From assembly GCF_900105005.1 (NCBI RefSeq), contig NZ_LT629748.1, positions 1,488,001 to 1,552,000 on the forward strand: a DNA stretch of 64,000 bases. Reading direction: 5' to 3'. Below the pieces are notes generated by a model that saw nothing but the letters and a program-made list of their open reading frames with translations, was not told the DNA's origin and ran no database searches. Each line of letters opens with the position of its first letter. The first letter of the stretch is position 1. This DNA comes from Halopseudomonas litoralis (GTDB lineage: Bacteria; Pseudomonadota; Gammaproteobacteria; Pseudomonadales; Pseudomonadaceae). This document shows, piece after piece, positions 8,765-17,824 of the stretch. A program made the position numbers and the translations under genes.

Positions 8765-10081
8765 ATGAAAATAAGAGAAACACCTGCTGATGATAAGGTC
8801 TGTGGCTGGTTTGACCTAAGCAAAAGGAGGGTCCCCTGCGAAGCTGCCAAGGGGAACACCCGCGCCCGTTGGGCAGTAGTGGGTGCTGGACTGACCGGCC
8901 TAGCCGTTGCCCGTCAGCTGGGTAGCAACTTTCCGGACGATCAGATTGTGCTGCTGGAAGCGCAGGAAATCGGTTTCGGTGCTTCGGGCAGAAACTCGGG
9001 CTTCGCTATTGACCTGCCCCATGATATTGGCGCGGCGGACTATATCGGTGATCCTGCCAAGGCAAAGATGAGTCTGGCGTTGAATCGGTACGCACAGCAG
9101 CAGATCAGCGCCCTGGTCTCACAGTACGGTATCGACTGCCAGCTGGCTGCCGCGGGGAAATATCAGGCCGCGGTAGAGAACAAGGGCCTGAAAGTACTCG
9201 ACGCTTATATGGGCGGACTGGACAGGCTGGGACAGAGCTACCAGGTGATCGACGGCAAGGATCTGCCGGAGCATATTGGCACCTCGTTCTATCGCAAGGC
9301 GTTGTTCACTCCCGGCACCATGCTGTTGCAGCCGGCAAGCCTGGTCAAAGGCCTGGCCGACAGTTTGCCGCAGAACGTAACGCTGTTCGAGAACTGCGCA
9401 GTGACCGAGGTCGAGTATTCAAGCCCGATTGTGTTGAGCCATTCTACCGGCAGCGTGGTCGTGGATAAGCTGGTACTGGCCAACAATGCGTTTGCTTCGC
9501 AATTCGGGTTTCTGAAAGGGCGACTGCTGCCGGTGTTTACCTATGCCAGCATGACGCGTCCGCTTACCAGCGAAGAGCAGATTCGGCTGGGCGGCAAGCA
9601 GCAGTGGGGCATTATCCCCGGCGACCCTTTTGGTACTACCCTGCGCCGCACGCCGGATCAACGCCTGCTGGTGCGCAACATGATGCGTTATCACCCTGAC
9701 GGCAAGACCAACCGTCAGGTGCTGACGGCCGCCACCGAGATGCAGCGCAGGTCTTTTGAGCGGCGCTTCTCGATGTTGCCGAATATCGAGTTCGAATACA
9801 CCTGGGGTGGCGCCATGTGCATGACACGCAACCATGCCGGGCATTTCGGGCCATTGCGTAAGGATGTCTACGGCGCCCTGGGCTGTAACGGCCTGGGTAT
9901 CACCAGGGGGACCGGAACCGGCATGCTGCTGGCGGACTGGCTGGCTGGTAAAGACAGCGAACTGATCGACTTCCTGCTGTCCTCCGCTGGCCCCAGTGCC
10001 AACCCACCGGAGCCGCTGCTATCCATCGGAGTGAACTCCAGTCTGTACTGGGGACAATATCGTGCCGGACAGGAAAGCTGA
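8765..10081 (+). CDS. FAD-dependent amine/imino-acid oxidoreductase (PuuB/DadA superfamily)
   Basis: 438 residues. The FAD-binding Rossmann motif VVGAGLTGLAVARQLG is at about residues 37-52, followed by the second FAD motif GFGASGRNSGFAID. The C-terminus has the typical GCNGLGITRGTGTG flavin-contact loop. The family oxidises C-N bonds of amino acids, N-alkyl amino acids or gamma-glutamyl amines to imines or aldehydes. The start at 8765 has GAGG 9 bases upstream. It heads a forward unit with a cupin, RidA and a YdiJ-type dehydrogenase. RidA strongly suggests that the product is a reactive imine. Confidence 0.82.
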   Translation: MKIRETPADDKVCGWFDLSKRRVPCEAAKGNTRARWAVVGAGLTGLAVARQLGSNFPDDQIVLLEAQEIGFGASGRNSGFAIDLPHDIGAADYIGDPAKAKMSLALNRYAQQQISALVSQYGIDCQLAAAGKYQAAVENKGLKVLDAYMGGLDRLGQSYQVIDGKDLPEHIGTSFYRKALFTPGTMLLQPASLVKGLADSLPQNVTLFENCAVTEVEYSSPIVLSHSTGSVVVDKLVLANNAFASQFGFLKGRLLPVFTYASMTRPLTSEEQIRLGGKQQWGIIPGDPFGTTLRRTPDQRLLVRNMMRYHPDGKTNRQVLTAATEMQRRSFERRFSMLPNIEFEYTWGGAMCMTRNHAGHFGPLRKDVYGALGCNGLGITRGTGTGMLLADWLAGKDSELIDFLLSSAGPSANPPEPLLSIGVNSSLYWGQYRAGQES

Positions 10082-10146
10082 ACAGGTCCCGACCATCCAT
10101 CAATATCCTGCCCGGACTCTCCGGGCATTTTCAGAGGAGTAATGAC

Positions 10147-10497
10147 ATGTCCGTGAAACTGACGGTAATCAGGCAGGCTGAACAATCCCCCATGGGTGAA
10201 TTGACGCCGGCCAAGCTGCCGGTGGGTGAGGTGATTGCCCAATCCCGGCTGGGACAGGACGTTACCCTGGATGAGTCCGGGGCGTCAGTGGGCGTCTGGG
10301 ATTGCAGCCCGGGTGTGTTCCGCCGGCATATCATGAATCGCGAGTTCAGCCACATCATCTCCGGCTGGTGCGTGTTCACTCCGGACGGTGGCGAGCCGGT
10401 GGAGCTACGAGCCGGCGATGCGGTGTTCTTTCCGGCCAACTGTGAAGGTGTCTGGGATATTCGTGAGCAGTTCCGCAAGACCTATGTGATCTTCTGA
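10147..10497 (+). CDS. Cupin_3 (DUF861)-type small cupin
   Basis: 116 residues with a single cupin barrel. Motifs are GVWDCSPGVFRRHIM, FSHIISGWCVFTPDGG and LRAGDAVFFPANCEGVWDIRE. The family includes EutQ-like and ureidoglycine-associated cupins and small cupins found beside FAD amine oxidases. It closely resembles the cupin at 33652-33999. A strong AGAGGAG-type ribosome-binding site precedes the start. The stop overlaps the start of ridA, so the two are translationally coupled. Catalytic role unknown. Confidence 0.75.
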   Translation: MSVKLTVIRQAEQSPMGELTPAKLPVGEVIAQSRLGQDVTLDESGASVGVWDCSPGVFRRHIMNREFSHIISGWCVFTPDGGEPVELRAGDAVFFPANCEGVWDIREQFRKTYVIF

Positions 10498-10859
10498 TGG
10501 GCATCCGGACAAGCACCATTACGCGAATTGACACCACAGCCCGGGCCAGCAAGCTGGTTATCGCAGGTGACCGTGTCGAAACCTCCGGCTTGGTGGCAAA
10601 CGACTGTACAGCGGATGTAGCTGGGCAGACACGGGACGTACTGGCGCAACTTGATGAGCTTCTGGCCAGAGCTGATGTCGGGCGAGAAGGCCTGCTGCGG
10701 GTGCAGATCTGGCTCGCGGACATGCAGGACTTCGAGGCGATGAACAGCGTGTACGACGCCTGGGTTGGTGAACAGCACCAACCGGCCCGCGCCTGCGTAG
10801 GTGCCCAGCTGGCCAGCGCCGACTACCTGATCGAAATCCAGGCTTGGGCCCAAAGGTAG
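10497..10859 (+). CDS. RidA/YjgF family imine deaminase
   Basis: 120 residues. RidA proteins hydrolyse reactive enamine/imine intermediates to ketones plus ammonia. The substrate-binding Arg lies in PARACVGAQLAS near residue 101, and RVQIWLADMQDFEAMN is typical of the family. The ATG overlaps the cupin stop by one base (TGATG). Its position between an FAD amine oxidase and a large dehydrogenase fits clearing the imine made by the oxidase. Some RidA relatives lack deaminase activity. Confidence 0.82.
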   Translation: MGIRTSTITRIDTTARASKLVIAGDRVETSGLVANDCTADVAGQTRDVLAQLDELLARADVGREGLLRVQIWLADMQDFEAMNSVYDAWVGEQHQPARACVGAQLASADYLIEIQAWAQR

Positions 10860-10939
10860 TAACCGGATCCGAATCACTCGCTGAAACAGAGCAGGCTGGT
10901 ACGGCTGTTCTGTCACTCTGACCCAGCAGGACATGTCAT

Positions 10940-13900
10940 ATGATCGCCCGTCTTGTACCCGAGCACCGGCTTGCCCGGGACTATCACAGATTTCTCCAGC
11001 AACTGCGTCAAGCGGGGTTTCGTGGAGAGATAACCCCGGACTATGCAATGCGCACGGTGCTGGCAACTGATAATTCCATTTATCAACGGCTGCCTCAGGC
11101 TGCGGTGTTTCCAATGGATGTTGCCGACGTCGGGTGCTTGGCGCGATTGGCGGTGCGAACTGAGTTTCGCGGTATTGTCTTGGCAGCGCGTGGTGGGGGT
11201 ACCGGCACCAACGGACAGTCCCTGACTGAGGGTGTGATAGTTGATCTGTCCAGGCACATGAACGGCATTCTGGAAATAAATGCCGAGCAGCGCTGGGTTC
11301 GGGTGCAAAGTGGGGTAGTCAAGGATCAGCTCAATGCGGCTCTGCGTGCGCATGGGTTGTTCTTTGCTCCCGAGCTGTCGACCTCGAACCGTGCAACCAT
11401 CGGCGGCATGATCAATACCGATGCCAGCGGGCAGGGCAGTTGTACCTACGGGAAGACCCGAGACCATGTTCTGGAATTGCAGACGGTGTTGCTGGGAGGC
11501 GAGCTGCTGCACGGCAAGCCCATGACTGAAAGTGAGTTGCAGTCGAATGTTCAGCGTGATGGCATGTGTGCGGAGGTGCTGCAGAGTGCCCGGGACATTG
11601 CAGATAGCCATGCGGAGCTGATCAAAACGACATTTCCCCAACTCAATCGTTGCTTGACTGGTTACGACCTGGCGCACCTGCGTCAGCCGGACGGCCGCTT
11701 TAATATAAATAACCTGTTGTGCGGGTCCGAAGGAACCCTGGGCTTTGTCGTGGAAGCAAAGCTGAACGTGCTGCCGATTCCGAAGTACTCGATCTTGGTG
11801 AATATTCGCTATTCCAGTTTCATGAGTGCCCTGCGTGACGCCAAGGCGTTGATGGAGCAGAAGCCCTTATCTATTGAGACGGTGGATTCCAAGGTGCTCA
11901 TGTTGGCCATGCAGGACATCGTCTGGCATGAGGTGGCTGAATATTTTCCGGATAATTCGGACATTCCGACGCAGGGCATCAATCTTGTCGAGTTCAGCGG
12001 TGATTATTGGCTGGAGCTTGAGCAACGTGTACAAAGCTTTATCACACATATCCAGGCTGACGGGAGTGCCGATCGGCTGGGACACACACTCGCGATCGGG
12101 GAAGAGGCAGTTCAGCAGGTCTACGCCATGCGCAAGCGCGCGGTTGGCCTGCTTGGCAATGTGCAAGAACAGGCAAGGCCTCAACCCTTTGTGGAGGACA
12201 CAGCTGTTCCGCCGGAGCGCCTTGCCGAGTACATATTCGAATTTCGCGCCTTGCTGGATGGTTACGGGTTGCAGTACGGCATGTTTGGGCATGTCGATGC
12301 CGGTGTTCTTCATGTGCGTCCGGCGCTGGACATGAAAGATCCGAAACAGGCCGCGATGATTCGGCCGATCACTGATGCGGTGGCTGCGCTGACGCAGAAA
12401 TATGGGGGGTTGTTGTGGGGCGAGCATGGCAAAGGGCTGCGCTCGGAGTACGCACCGAAGTACTTTGGTGGACTCTATCCCGCCCTTCAGCAACTCAAGG
12501 CAGCCTTTGATCCGTTCAACCAGCTGAATCCCGGCAAGATTGCCACGCCAGCCAGCATGCCGGAGGTGCATCTTACAGCGGTGGATGGGGTTACCTTACG
12601 GGGCGACCTGGATCGTACTATCGCCGAGCAGGTATGGCAGAGCTATGACACGGCAGTGCAGTGCAATGGCAATGGAGCTTGCTACAATTTCGACCCTGAT
12701 GATGCCATGTGCCCCTCATGGAAAGCGACCCGGGATCGTCGTCAATCGCCCAAGGGGCGAGCGTCCCTGATGCGAGAATGGTTGCGACAGCAGGGCGATA
12801 TGGGTATTGATGTGCTGTCGCAAAGTGCTCGTTTGCGACAGGAGATATCTCTATCTGCTCCGTTTCGCAAATTGCGTAACACGCTGGCTATGCGGCGGGG
12901 TGAACAGGACTTTTCCCATGAGGTCTACGAGGCCATGGCAGGCTGCCTGGCCTGCAAGTCATGCGCAGGGCAATGTCCGGTGAAGGTCAACGTGCCGGAT
13001 TTCCGTTCGCGCTTTCTGGAGCTATACCACGGGCGCTATCTACGACCATTGAAGGATTACCTGATCGGCTCGTTGGAATTCAGTATCCCCCTGTTGGCAC
13101 GTTTTCCAAGGCTTTACAACGGGCTGATGGGTTTCGCGCCAATACAGCTGTTCCTTGAACGAGTGGCTGGCATGGTCGATAGCCCGCGACTCAGCTATCT
13201 GGACTTCGCCGGCACCTGCAAGCACTGGAACGTGGAAATGGCCACGCCGGCGCGGCTGAATCGATTGTCTGCGGCAGAACGTAAGCGTAGCGTGATCCTG
13301 GTTCAGGATGCGTTTACCCGCTACTTCGAGGCCTCGGTAGCGATGGACTTGATCGAGTTGGTCAGCCGACTGGGATACCGCGTCTATCTCGCACCTTTCT
13401 TCGCCAATGGCAAACCGTTGCATGTTCAGGGATTTCTCGGGGCTTTCGAAAAAACGGCGCGTCGTACTGGCGCGGCGTTGTCCGAACTGGATGCAACCGG
13501 GGTGGCACTGGTTGGCCTGGATCCTGCGATGACTTTGGCCTATCGGCAGGAATATACCAAGGTGTCCGGGCTTAAATTGCCTAACGTACGGCTCATCCAG
13601 GAGTGGTTACTGGAGGTGCTGCCGCAGCCTGAAGAGGATGCTGGCGAGATTGAGTGCTCTTATCAATTGCTCGCCCATTGCACCGAGAAGACCACGGCAC
13701 CAGCCAGTGTCGGGCAATGGCAGGCCGTATTCGAGCGTTTGGGATTGGGGCTGTCAGTGCTGGCCACAGGCTGTTGTGGCATGTCGGGTACCTATGGACA
13801 TGAAACACGTAACCTGAAAACCTCGAAGACGATTTATGCACAGTCTTGGGGGCGCTTGATCGCACAGCATGAGAGCACCGACAACTTGTTGGCAGACGGT

Positions 13901-14002
13901 TATTCCTGCCGCAGCCAGGTCAAGCGGATGGAAGGCAAGACAATTGCTCACCCTTTGCAGGCATTGCTGGCGTATGTGCGTGAGAGCAACCTGCATTGCT
14001 AA
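10940..14002 (+). CDS. ydiJ: YdiJ-type FAD-linked 2-hydroxyacid dehydrogenase with Fe-S domain
   Basis: 1020 residues in one chain. The N-terminal PCMH FAD domain includes ARGGGTGTNGQSLTEG near residue 75 and CGSEGTLGFVVEAKLNVLP near 255, and a FAD-oxidase C domain ends in LNPGKIATP. A Cys cluster (CNGNGACYNF...CPSW and CLACKSCAGQCPVK) would bind 4Fe-4S centres, and a C-terminal heterodisulfide-reductase-like part has ATGCCGMSGTYGHE. E. coli YdiJ acts as a D-2-hydroxyglutarate dehydrogenase. Here it could pass electrons from a 2-hydroxy acid made in the cluster to the quinone pool. Confidence 0.83.
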   Translation: MIARLVPEHRLARDYHRFLQQLRQAGFRGEITPDYAMRTVLATDNSIYQRLPQAAVFPMDVADVGCLARLAVRTEFRGIVLAARGGGTGTNGQSLTEGVIVDLSRHMNGILEINAEQRWVRVQSGVVKDQLNAALRAHGLFFAPELSTSNRATIGGMINTDASGQGSCTYGKTRDHVLELQTVLLGGELLHGKPMTESELQSNVQRDGMCAEVLQSARDIADSHAELIKTTFPQLNRCLTGYDLAHLRQPDGRFNINNLLCGSEGTLGFVVEAKLNVLPIPKYSILVNIRYSSFMSALRDAKALMEQKPLSIETVDSKVLMLAMQDIVWHEVAEYFPDNSDIPTQGINLVEFSGDYWLELEQRVQSFITHIQADGSADRLGHTLAIGEEAVQQVYAMRKRAVGLLGNVQEQARPQPFVEDTAVPPERLAEYIFEFRALLDGYGLQYGMFGHVDAGVLHVRPALDMKDPKQAAMIRPITDAVAALTQKYGGLLWGEHGKGLRSEYAPKYFGGLYPALQQLKAAFDPFNQLNPGKIATPASMPEVHLTAVDGVTLRGDLDRTIAEQVWQSYDTAVQCNGNGACYNFDPDDAMCPSWKATRDRRQSPKGRASLMREWLRQQGDMGIDVLSQSARLRQEISLSAPFRKLRNTLAMRRGEQDFSHEVYEAMAGCLACKSCAGQCPVKVNVPDFRSRFLELYHGRYLRPLKDYLIGSLEFSIPLLARFPRLYNGLMGFAPIQLFLERVAGMVDSPRLSYLDFAGTCKHWNVEMATPARLNRLSAAERKRSVILVQDAFTRYFEASVAMDLIELVSRLGYRVYLAPFFANGKPLHVQGFLGAFEKTARRTGAALSELDATGVALVGLDPAMTLAYRQEYTKVSGLKLPNVRLIQEWLLEVLPQPEEDAGEIECSYQLLAHCTEKTTAPASVGQWQAVFERLGLGLSVLATGCCGMSGTYGHETRNLKTSKTIYAQSWGRLIAQHESTDNLLADGYSCRSQVKRMEGKTIAHPLQALLAYVRESNLHC

Positions 14003-14079
14003 GCTAATGGGGGTGGTGGATATCTGCGTCATGTTGACCACCGCACCCAGCCTTGAATCCCCATCCATAATAATGAAAC

Positions 14080-14119
14080 GGCCATGCGATCACCTTGTAT
14101 CAGGAGTGATCGCATGGCC
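14080..14119. terminator. 13-bp perfect inverted repeat between convergent genes
   Basis: GGCCATGCGATCA at 14080-14092 and its exact complement at 14107-14119 flank a 14-base loop. It sits between the ends of two convergent genes. On the minus strand it is followed by a moderately T-rich stretch, so it may terminate transcripts from both sides. Confidence 0.6.
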
Positions 14120-14150
14120 GGCATACCTCAGGCTGGTCAGTGCGGGCCGG

Positions 14151-14525
14151 TTAAAGCCCTTCGGCAACAACAGTAGAGGGTTTGCTTTCCACTACCAGCA
14201 GTATGCACCCTTCATGCGTGGAAAGAAGATGAGTAGATCCCTCTGGGTAGACCACCACTTCGGACGTATTGAACGTAGCTCCATCACAATCCTCGAGGCT
14301 GCCACGCATTACAGCGATCATTTCTACCGCACTATGGCGATGCATGATCGAACGCACACCAGGGTTCAGTTTCATCCAGTAGCTCTGCCAGCCATCGGGT
14401 GTGGTGGTCAGGGGGTACATCTTAATCCCATCCAGTACGCGCCCATCGACTGACATGCTCTGCCAGTCGACATCATCTGGAGAAATCAATTCGCGCCCAG
14501 TCAAGTCAACAACATTGGTATTCAT
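14151..14525 (-). CDS. Single-domain cupin protein
   Basis: 124 residues. Cupin motifs are visible: MKLNPGVRSIMHRHSAVEMIAVMRGSLED (metal-ligand style HRHS and E) and YPEGSTHLLSTHEG. This cupin retains His residues, unlike the Cupin_3 proteins elsewhere in the cluster, so a metal-binding or anti-sigma (ChrR-like) role is possible. It lies downstream of the ABC importer genes and in the same direction. Function unknown. Confidence 0.7.
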   Translation of the reverse strand: MNTNVVDLTGRELISPDDVDWQSMSVDGRVLDGIKMYPLTTTPDGWQSYWMKLNPGVRSIMHRHSAVEMIAVMRGSLEDCDGATFNTSEVVVYPEGSTHLLSTHEGCILLVVESKPSTVVAEGL

Positions 14526-14592
14526 GATGAACAGGTGCCTATTGTTTTTGTGAATTGACGCCCGAGCCTGTAGCCCAGGCGTCGCTTCATGA

Positions 14593-15657
14593 TCAGTTGT
14601 TCAGCCAGACATTGAATCGCTCGTTGAGCTCATCTGCGTGATCGGCCCACCAGTTGTGATCAAGGTTCAGCGCAGTGGCCATGTTTTGCGTATTGGTCGG
14701 AAGGGTGGAGGATATCTCCGGCTCAATCTGTTTCAGCGAAGACTTGCGGGTCGGACCATTGGCGAACCAGTTAGGCAGATTGGCCAGTGGTGTGGTGGAA
14801 GACGCAAACCTGATGAACTCCTCAGCTCGCTCCTTGTTTTTGACCCCTCTCGGAATCGCAAACATGTTTACTTCAACGAATTGTCGGTCCCAGATAATCT
14901 TGAATGGCTGTTCTTCGACATCGATCGCATCCTGGATACGCCCGTTGTAGGCACTGGTAAACACGATCTCGCCTGAGGCAAGCAGTTGCGGTGCTTGAGC
15001 GCCGGTGGTCATCCAGACAATATCGGATTTGATGGTGTCGAGCTTTTTGAATGCTCGAGCCATTCCCTCTTCGGTAGAAAGAACATCGTATACCTGATCC
15101 GCGGGAACGCCGTCAGCGATCAGTGCCCATTCAAGGTTGTTTTGCGGTTTGTTGAACAAGCCCCGTTTGCCAGGGAAGCGCTCGGTATCGAAGAAGTCGG
15201 CCAGGCTGGAGGGCTCGCCATTCGGGAAAGCCTGTTTGTTATAAGCCACTACCGTGGACCAGGTCACAGTACCAATACCGCAGTCCGACAGGGTATGGGG
15301 CAGGAAATCATCCAGCGCGGCGGTACCGTCGTCACCTGCTTGCAGTATGGACTTGTCAATCGTCTCTAACAGTCCCTCATCACATGCCCGCATGACTTCA
15401 TCGCCCATCATGTCGACGATATCCCATCGCTGGCTTCCGGATTCGACCTGAGCGCGGATTTCTGCAAGGCCACCACTATAGTCATCTATCAGAAACTTGA
15501 CGTCGTGCTCCTTGGTGTAGGGCTTGAGCATCGATTCCTTCTGGGCATTGGCGTACGCTCCGCCCCAGAGTGCCAAAGTCAGCGAATCGTCGGCAACGGC
15601 ATTGACGCTGAGCGCTCCGAATAGCCCACCAACTACTACTAACATGATCTTGTTCAT
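14593..15657 (-). CDS. PotD/PotF-type periplasmic substrate-binding protein
   Basis: 354 residues with a signal peptide (MNKIMLVVVGGLFGALSVNAVA) and a spermidine/putrescine-binding-like fold (LALWGGAYANAQKE, VDMMGDEVMRACDEGLL, TSAYNGRIQDAID). It delivers a cationic or amino-acid-like solute to the PotBC-type permeases encoded next. It lies at the 3' end of the five-gene leftward operon 19680-14593. The polyamine-family assignment is firm, but the actual ligand is not; related clusters import opines, hydroxyproline-type compounds and choline-like amines. Confidence 0.82.
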   Translation of the reverse strand: MNKIMLVVVGGLFGALSVNAVADDSLTLALWGGAYANAQKESMLKPYTKEHDVKFLIDDYSGGLAEIRAQVESGSQRWDIVDMMGDEVMRACDEGLLETIDKSILQAGDDGTAALDDFLPHTLSDCGIGTVTWSTVVAYNKQAFPNGEPSSLADFFDTERFPGKRGLFNKPQNNLEWALIADGVPADQVYDVLSTEEGMARAFKKLDTIKSDIVWMTTGAQAPQLLASGEIVFTSAYNGRIQDAIDVEEQPFKIIWDRQFVEVNMFAIPRGVKNKERAEEFIRFASSTTPLANLPNWFANGPTRKSSLKQIEPEISSTLPTNTQNMATALNLDHNWWADHADELNERFNVWLNN

Positions 15658-15709
15658 TTTTATTTTCCTGCGTTATGTTGTCAGTTAAATGGGGGTGAAG
15701 ATTATTTTT

Positions 15710-16555
15710 TTATGCTATTACTCCTTTTGCTTTTTCGCTCCGACGCCGCATCAGCTCCAGTGTCGCCAGAAGCAGGACGGACATGACGATGAGAAGTGTG
15801 GCTACAGCGAGAATGGTTGGGCTTATCTGCTCCCGCAGTCCCGACCACATCTGACGGGGGATTGTCCGTTGTTCAACTCCTGCAACGAACATGACTACAA
15901 CGACCTCATCGAATGAGGTTGCCAGGGCGAAAAGTCCCCCGGAAATAACGCCGGGACGGATGCTCGGCAGGACGACCGAGAAAAACGTCCGGATGGGGGA
16001 GGCTCCCAGGCTCAAGGAGGCCTTGATCAAGCTGTGGTCAAAGCCAACCAAGGTCGATGTCACCGTGATGACAACGAACGGCGTTCCCAGCACAGTGTGC
16101 GCAAGGATGACGCCGAGGTAGGTTTCATTCAGACTCAGCTTGGCGAAAAAGAAATACATACCGGCAGCCGAAATGATCACCGGGACGATCATCGGAGAGA
16201 TCAACAGAGCCATCAGGGTTTCGCGCATGGGCATTTCCTTGCGGCTCAGCCCCAAGGCCGCCATGGTGCCCAGAATGGTTGCCAGGACCGTCGATATGCT
16301 TCCGATGATCAAGGTGTTTTTGATTGATGCCAGCCAGGCAGCATTATTGAAAATCTCCTTGTACCACCGAAGCGAGAAACCAGCGGGGTCCAGCCTCAGC
16401 ATTTCGGGAGTGAATGTGAAGTAGGGCTGGGCATTGAACGAGAGCGGTATGATGATCAGTATGGGCAGCGCCAGAAAGATAAATACCGCTATGCACAATG
16501 CATAAAAGAAGGTCAGCCATATTTTTTCAGTCAGAGTTGCATAGGAAGGAAACAT
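15710..16555 (-). CDS. PotC-type ABC permease
   Basis: 281 residues with about six membrane segments. The cytoplasmic EAA loop is visible (SLIKASLSLGASPIRTFFSVVLPSI), which contacts the ATPase. The start at 16555 (MFPSYATLTEKIW) is used because the longer frame overlaps the upstream permease and has no hydrophobic character. It is one of two integral-membrane subunits of the importer. Confidence 0.85.
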   Translation of the reverse strand: MFPSYATLTEKIWLTFFYALCIAVFIFLALPILIIIPLSFNAQPYFTFTPEMLRLDPAGFSLRWYKEIFNNAAWLASIKNTLIIGSISTVLATILGTMAALGLSRKEMPMRETLMALLISPMIVPVIISAAGMYFFFAKLSLNETYLGVILAHTVLGTPFVVITVTSTLVGFDHSLIKASLSLGASPIRTFFSVVLPSIRPGVISGGLFALATSFDEVVVVMFVAGVEQRTIPRQMWSGLREQISPTILAVATLLIVMSVLLLATLELMRRRSEKAKGVIA

Positions 16556-16560
16556 GATAG

Positions 16561-17820
16561 TTAACCCATCTTGAAATTGTTGACGCCAACAAGCTTGGTA
16601 TAAAGCCAATACATGCCTATTACGACGATTAGCAATATTCCACCCAACGCCGATGCCAGCCCCCAATTGAGCGAGGTCTGCATGTGGTATGCGATAAAGT
16701 TGCCTATCATCTGACCGCTTCTGCCACCCACCAAAGCGGGAGTGATGTAATATCCAATGGCCAGGATGAATACCAATATGGTGCCAGCGCCGATACCGGG
16801 TAATGTCTGTGGAACATATATCCGGATAAATGCATTCAGCGGATTACCACCGAGAGACCTTGCCGCCTTCATGTAGGCAGGGTCGATACCCTTCATTACG
16901 CTATATAGCGGAAGAATCATGAATGGCAGCAATATATGGCTCATCGCGGTCACTGTGCCGATACGGTTGAATATCAGCTGTAGCGGCTCTTCAATCAAAT
17001 TCAGGCTCAGCAGTGTCGAGTTGACTACACCGCCTGATTGAAGCATGACTATCCAGGACGTGGTGCGCACCAACAAAGAGGTCCAGAAGGGGAGCAGTAC
17101 CAATATCATCAACAGGTTAGAACGGCTCTGGCTGGTATTTGCCAACAGAAAGGCAACTGGATAGCCAAGCAGCAGGCATACCAGGGTCACACTGACGGTA
17201 AGACCCAGAGTATTGAGAAAGTTACTGATATAGAGTTGTCGCGTTTCCGCAACCTTGCGGATTTCCCCTGCCGAGGTTTTTTCATAGTCCAATGCTGCCA
17301 GGTAATAATCTGCTGTGTACCGACTGGACAATCGCTTGAGTAGCAACCAGGTATCATCTGCACCCCAGCGTGGATCTGCCTGGGTCAGCTGGGTGTAAGC
17401 CGGTACCCCGCTTTCTGGATCAAGCTTGCGTCCGGTGCCGAGAATAAGGCTGCGTAAGCCAGATTCCTGCTGATTGAGCATGCCGGCCAGCCGACCGATA
17501 TCCCGGTTCTCGCGCAGCTGGACCAATTCGCTGGCGAAAGTGGAATAGACTTCCGTACCCAGTGGCTCCTTGCCGTCCCAATGCTTCAGTTGGCCACTGG
17601 TCTGGGGAAGCAGCTCAATGATGTTAACGTTCTCGATGCTACGGACCAACATAGTGCCGATGGGCATCACAAAAAAAGTGATGACGAATGCCAGCAATGG
17701 CAGTACCAGCAAAAAGGCTCGTATACGGTGAATGCGTTCAGCGCGTCGAAGCTCATGCTGGAGAGAGCTCTTGGTCTTCGTTTCGGGAAGCGGAGCTATG
17801 TAAGCTGTTGTTGTGTTCAT
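16561..17820 (-). CDS. PotB-type ABC permease with large periplasmic insertion
   Basis: 419 residues, longer than E. coli PotB (about 285). The first membrane segment (residues about 36-56) is followed by a hydrophilic insertion of about 140 residues (roughly 58-195, LPQTSGQLKHWDG to ETRQLYISNFLNT) before the usual five-helix core. The EAA loop reads YMKAARSLGGNPLNAFIRIYVPQTLPG. The insertion occurs in a pseudomonad/rhizobial subgroup of polyamine-type importers and may dock the binding protein. It partners the permease just downstream. Confidence 0.85.
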   Translation of the reverse strand: MNTTTAYIAPLPETKTKSSLQHELRRAERIHRIRAFLLVLPLLAFVITFFVMPIGTMLVRSIENVNIIELLPQTSGQLKHWDGKEPLGTEVYSTFASELVQLRENRDIGRLAGMLNQQESGLRSLILGTGRKLDPESGVPAYTQLTQADPRWGADDTWLLLKRLSSRYTADYYLAALDYEKTSAGEIRKVAETRQLYISNFLNTLGLTVSVTLVCLLLGYPVAFLLANTSQSRSNLLMILVLLPFWTSLLVRTTSWIVMLQSGGVVNSTLLSLNLIEEPLQLIFNRIGTVTAMSHILLPFMILPLYSVMKGIDPAYMKAARSLGGNPLNAFIRIYVPQTLPGIGAGTILVFILAIGYYITPALVGGRSGQMIGNFIAYHMQTSLNWGLASALGGILLIVVIGMYWLYTKLVGVNNFKMG

Positions 17821-17824
17821 ATTG

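Noticed and set aside
10376..11677. Long minus-strand ORFs opposite ridA and ydiJ
   Set aside because: Antisense shadows of well-supported genes; no ribosome-binding sites or motifs.
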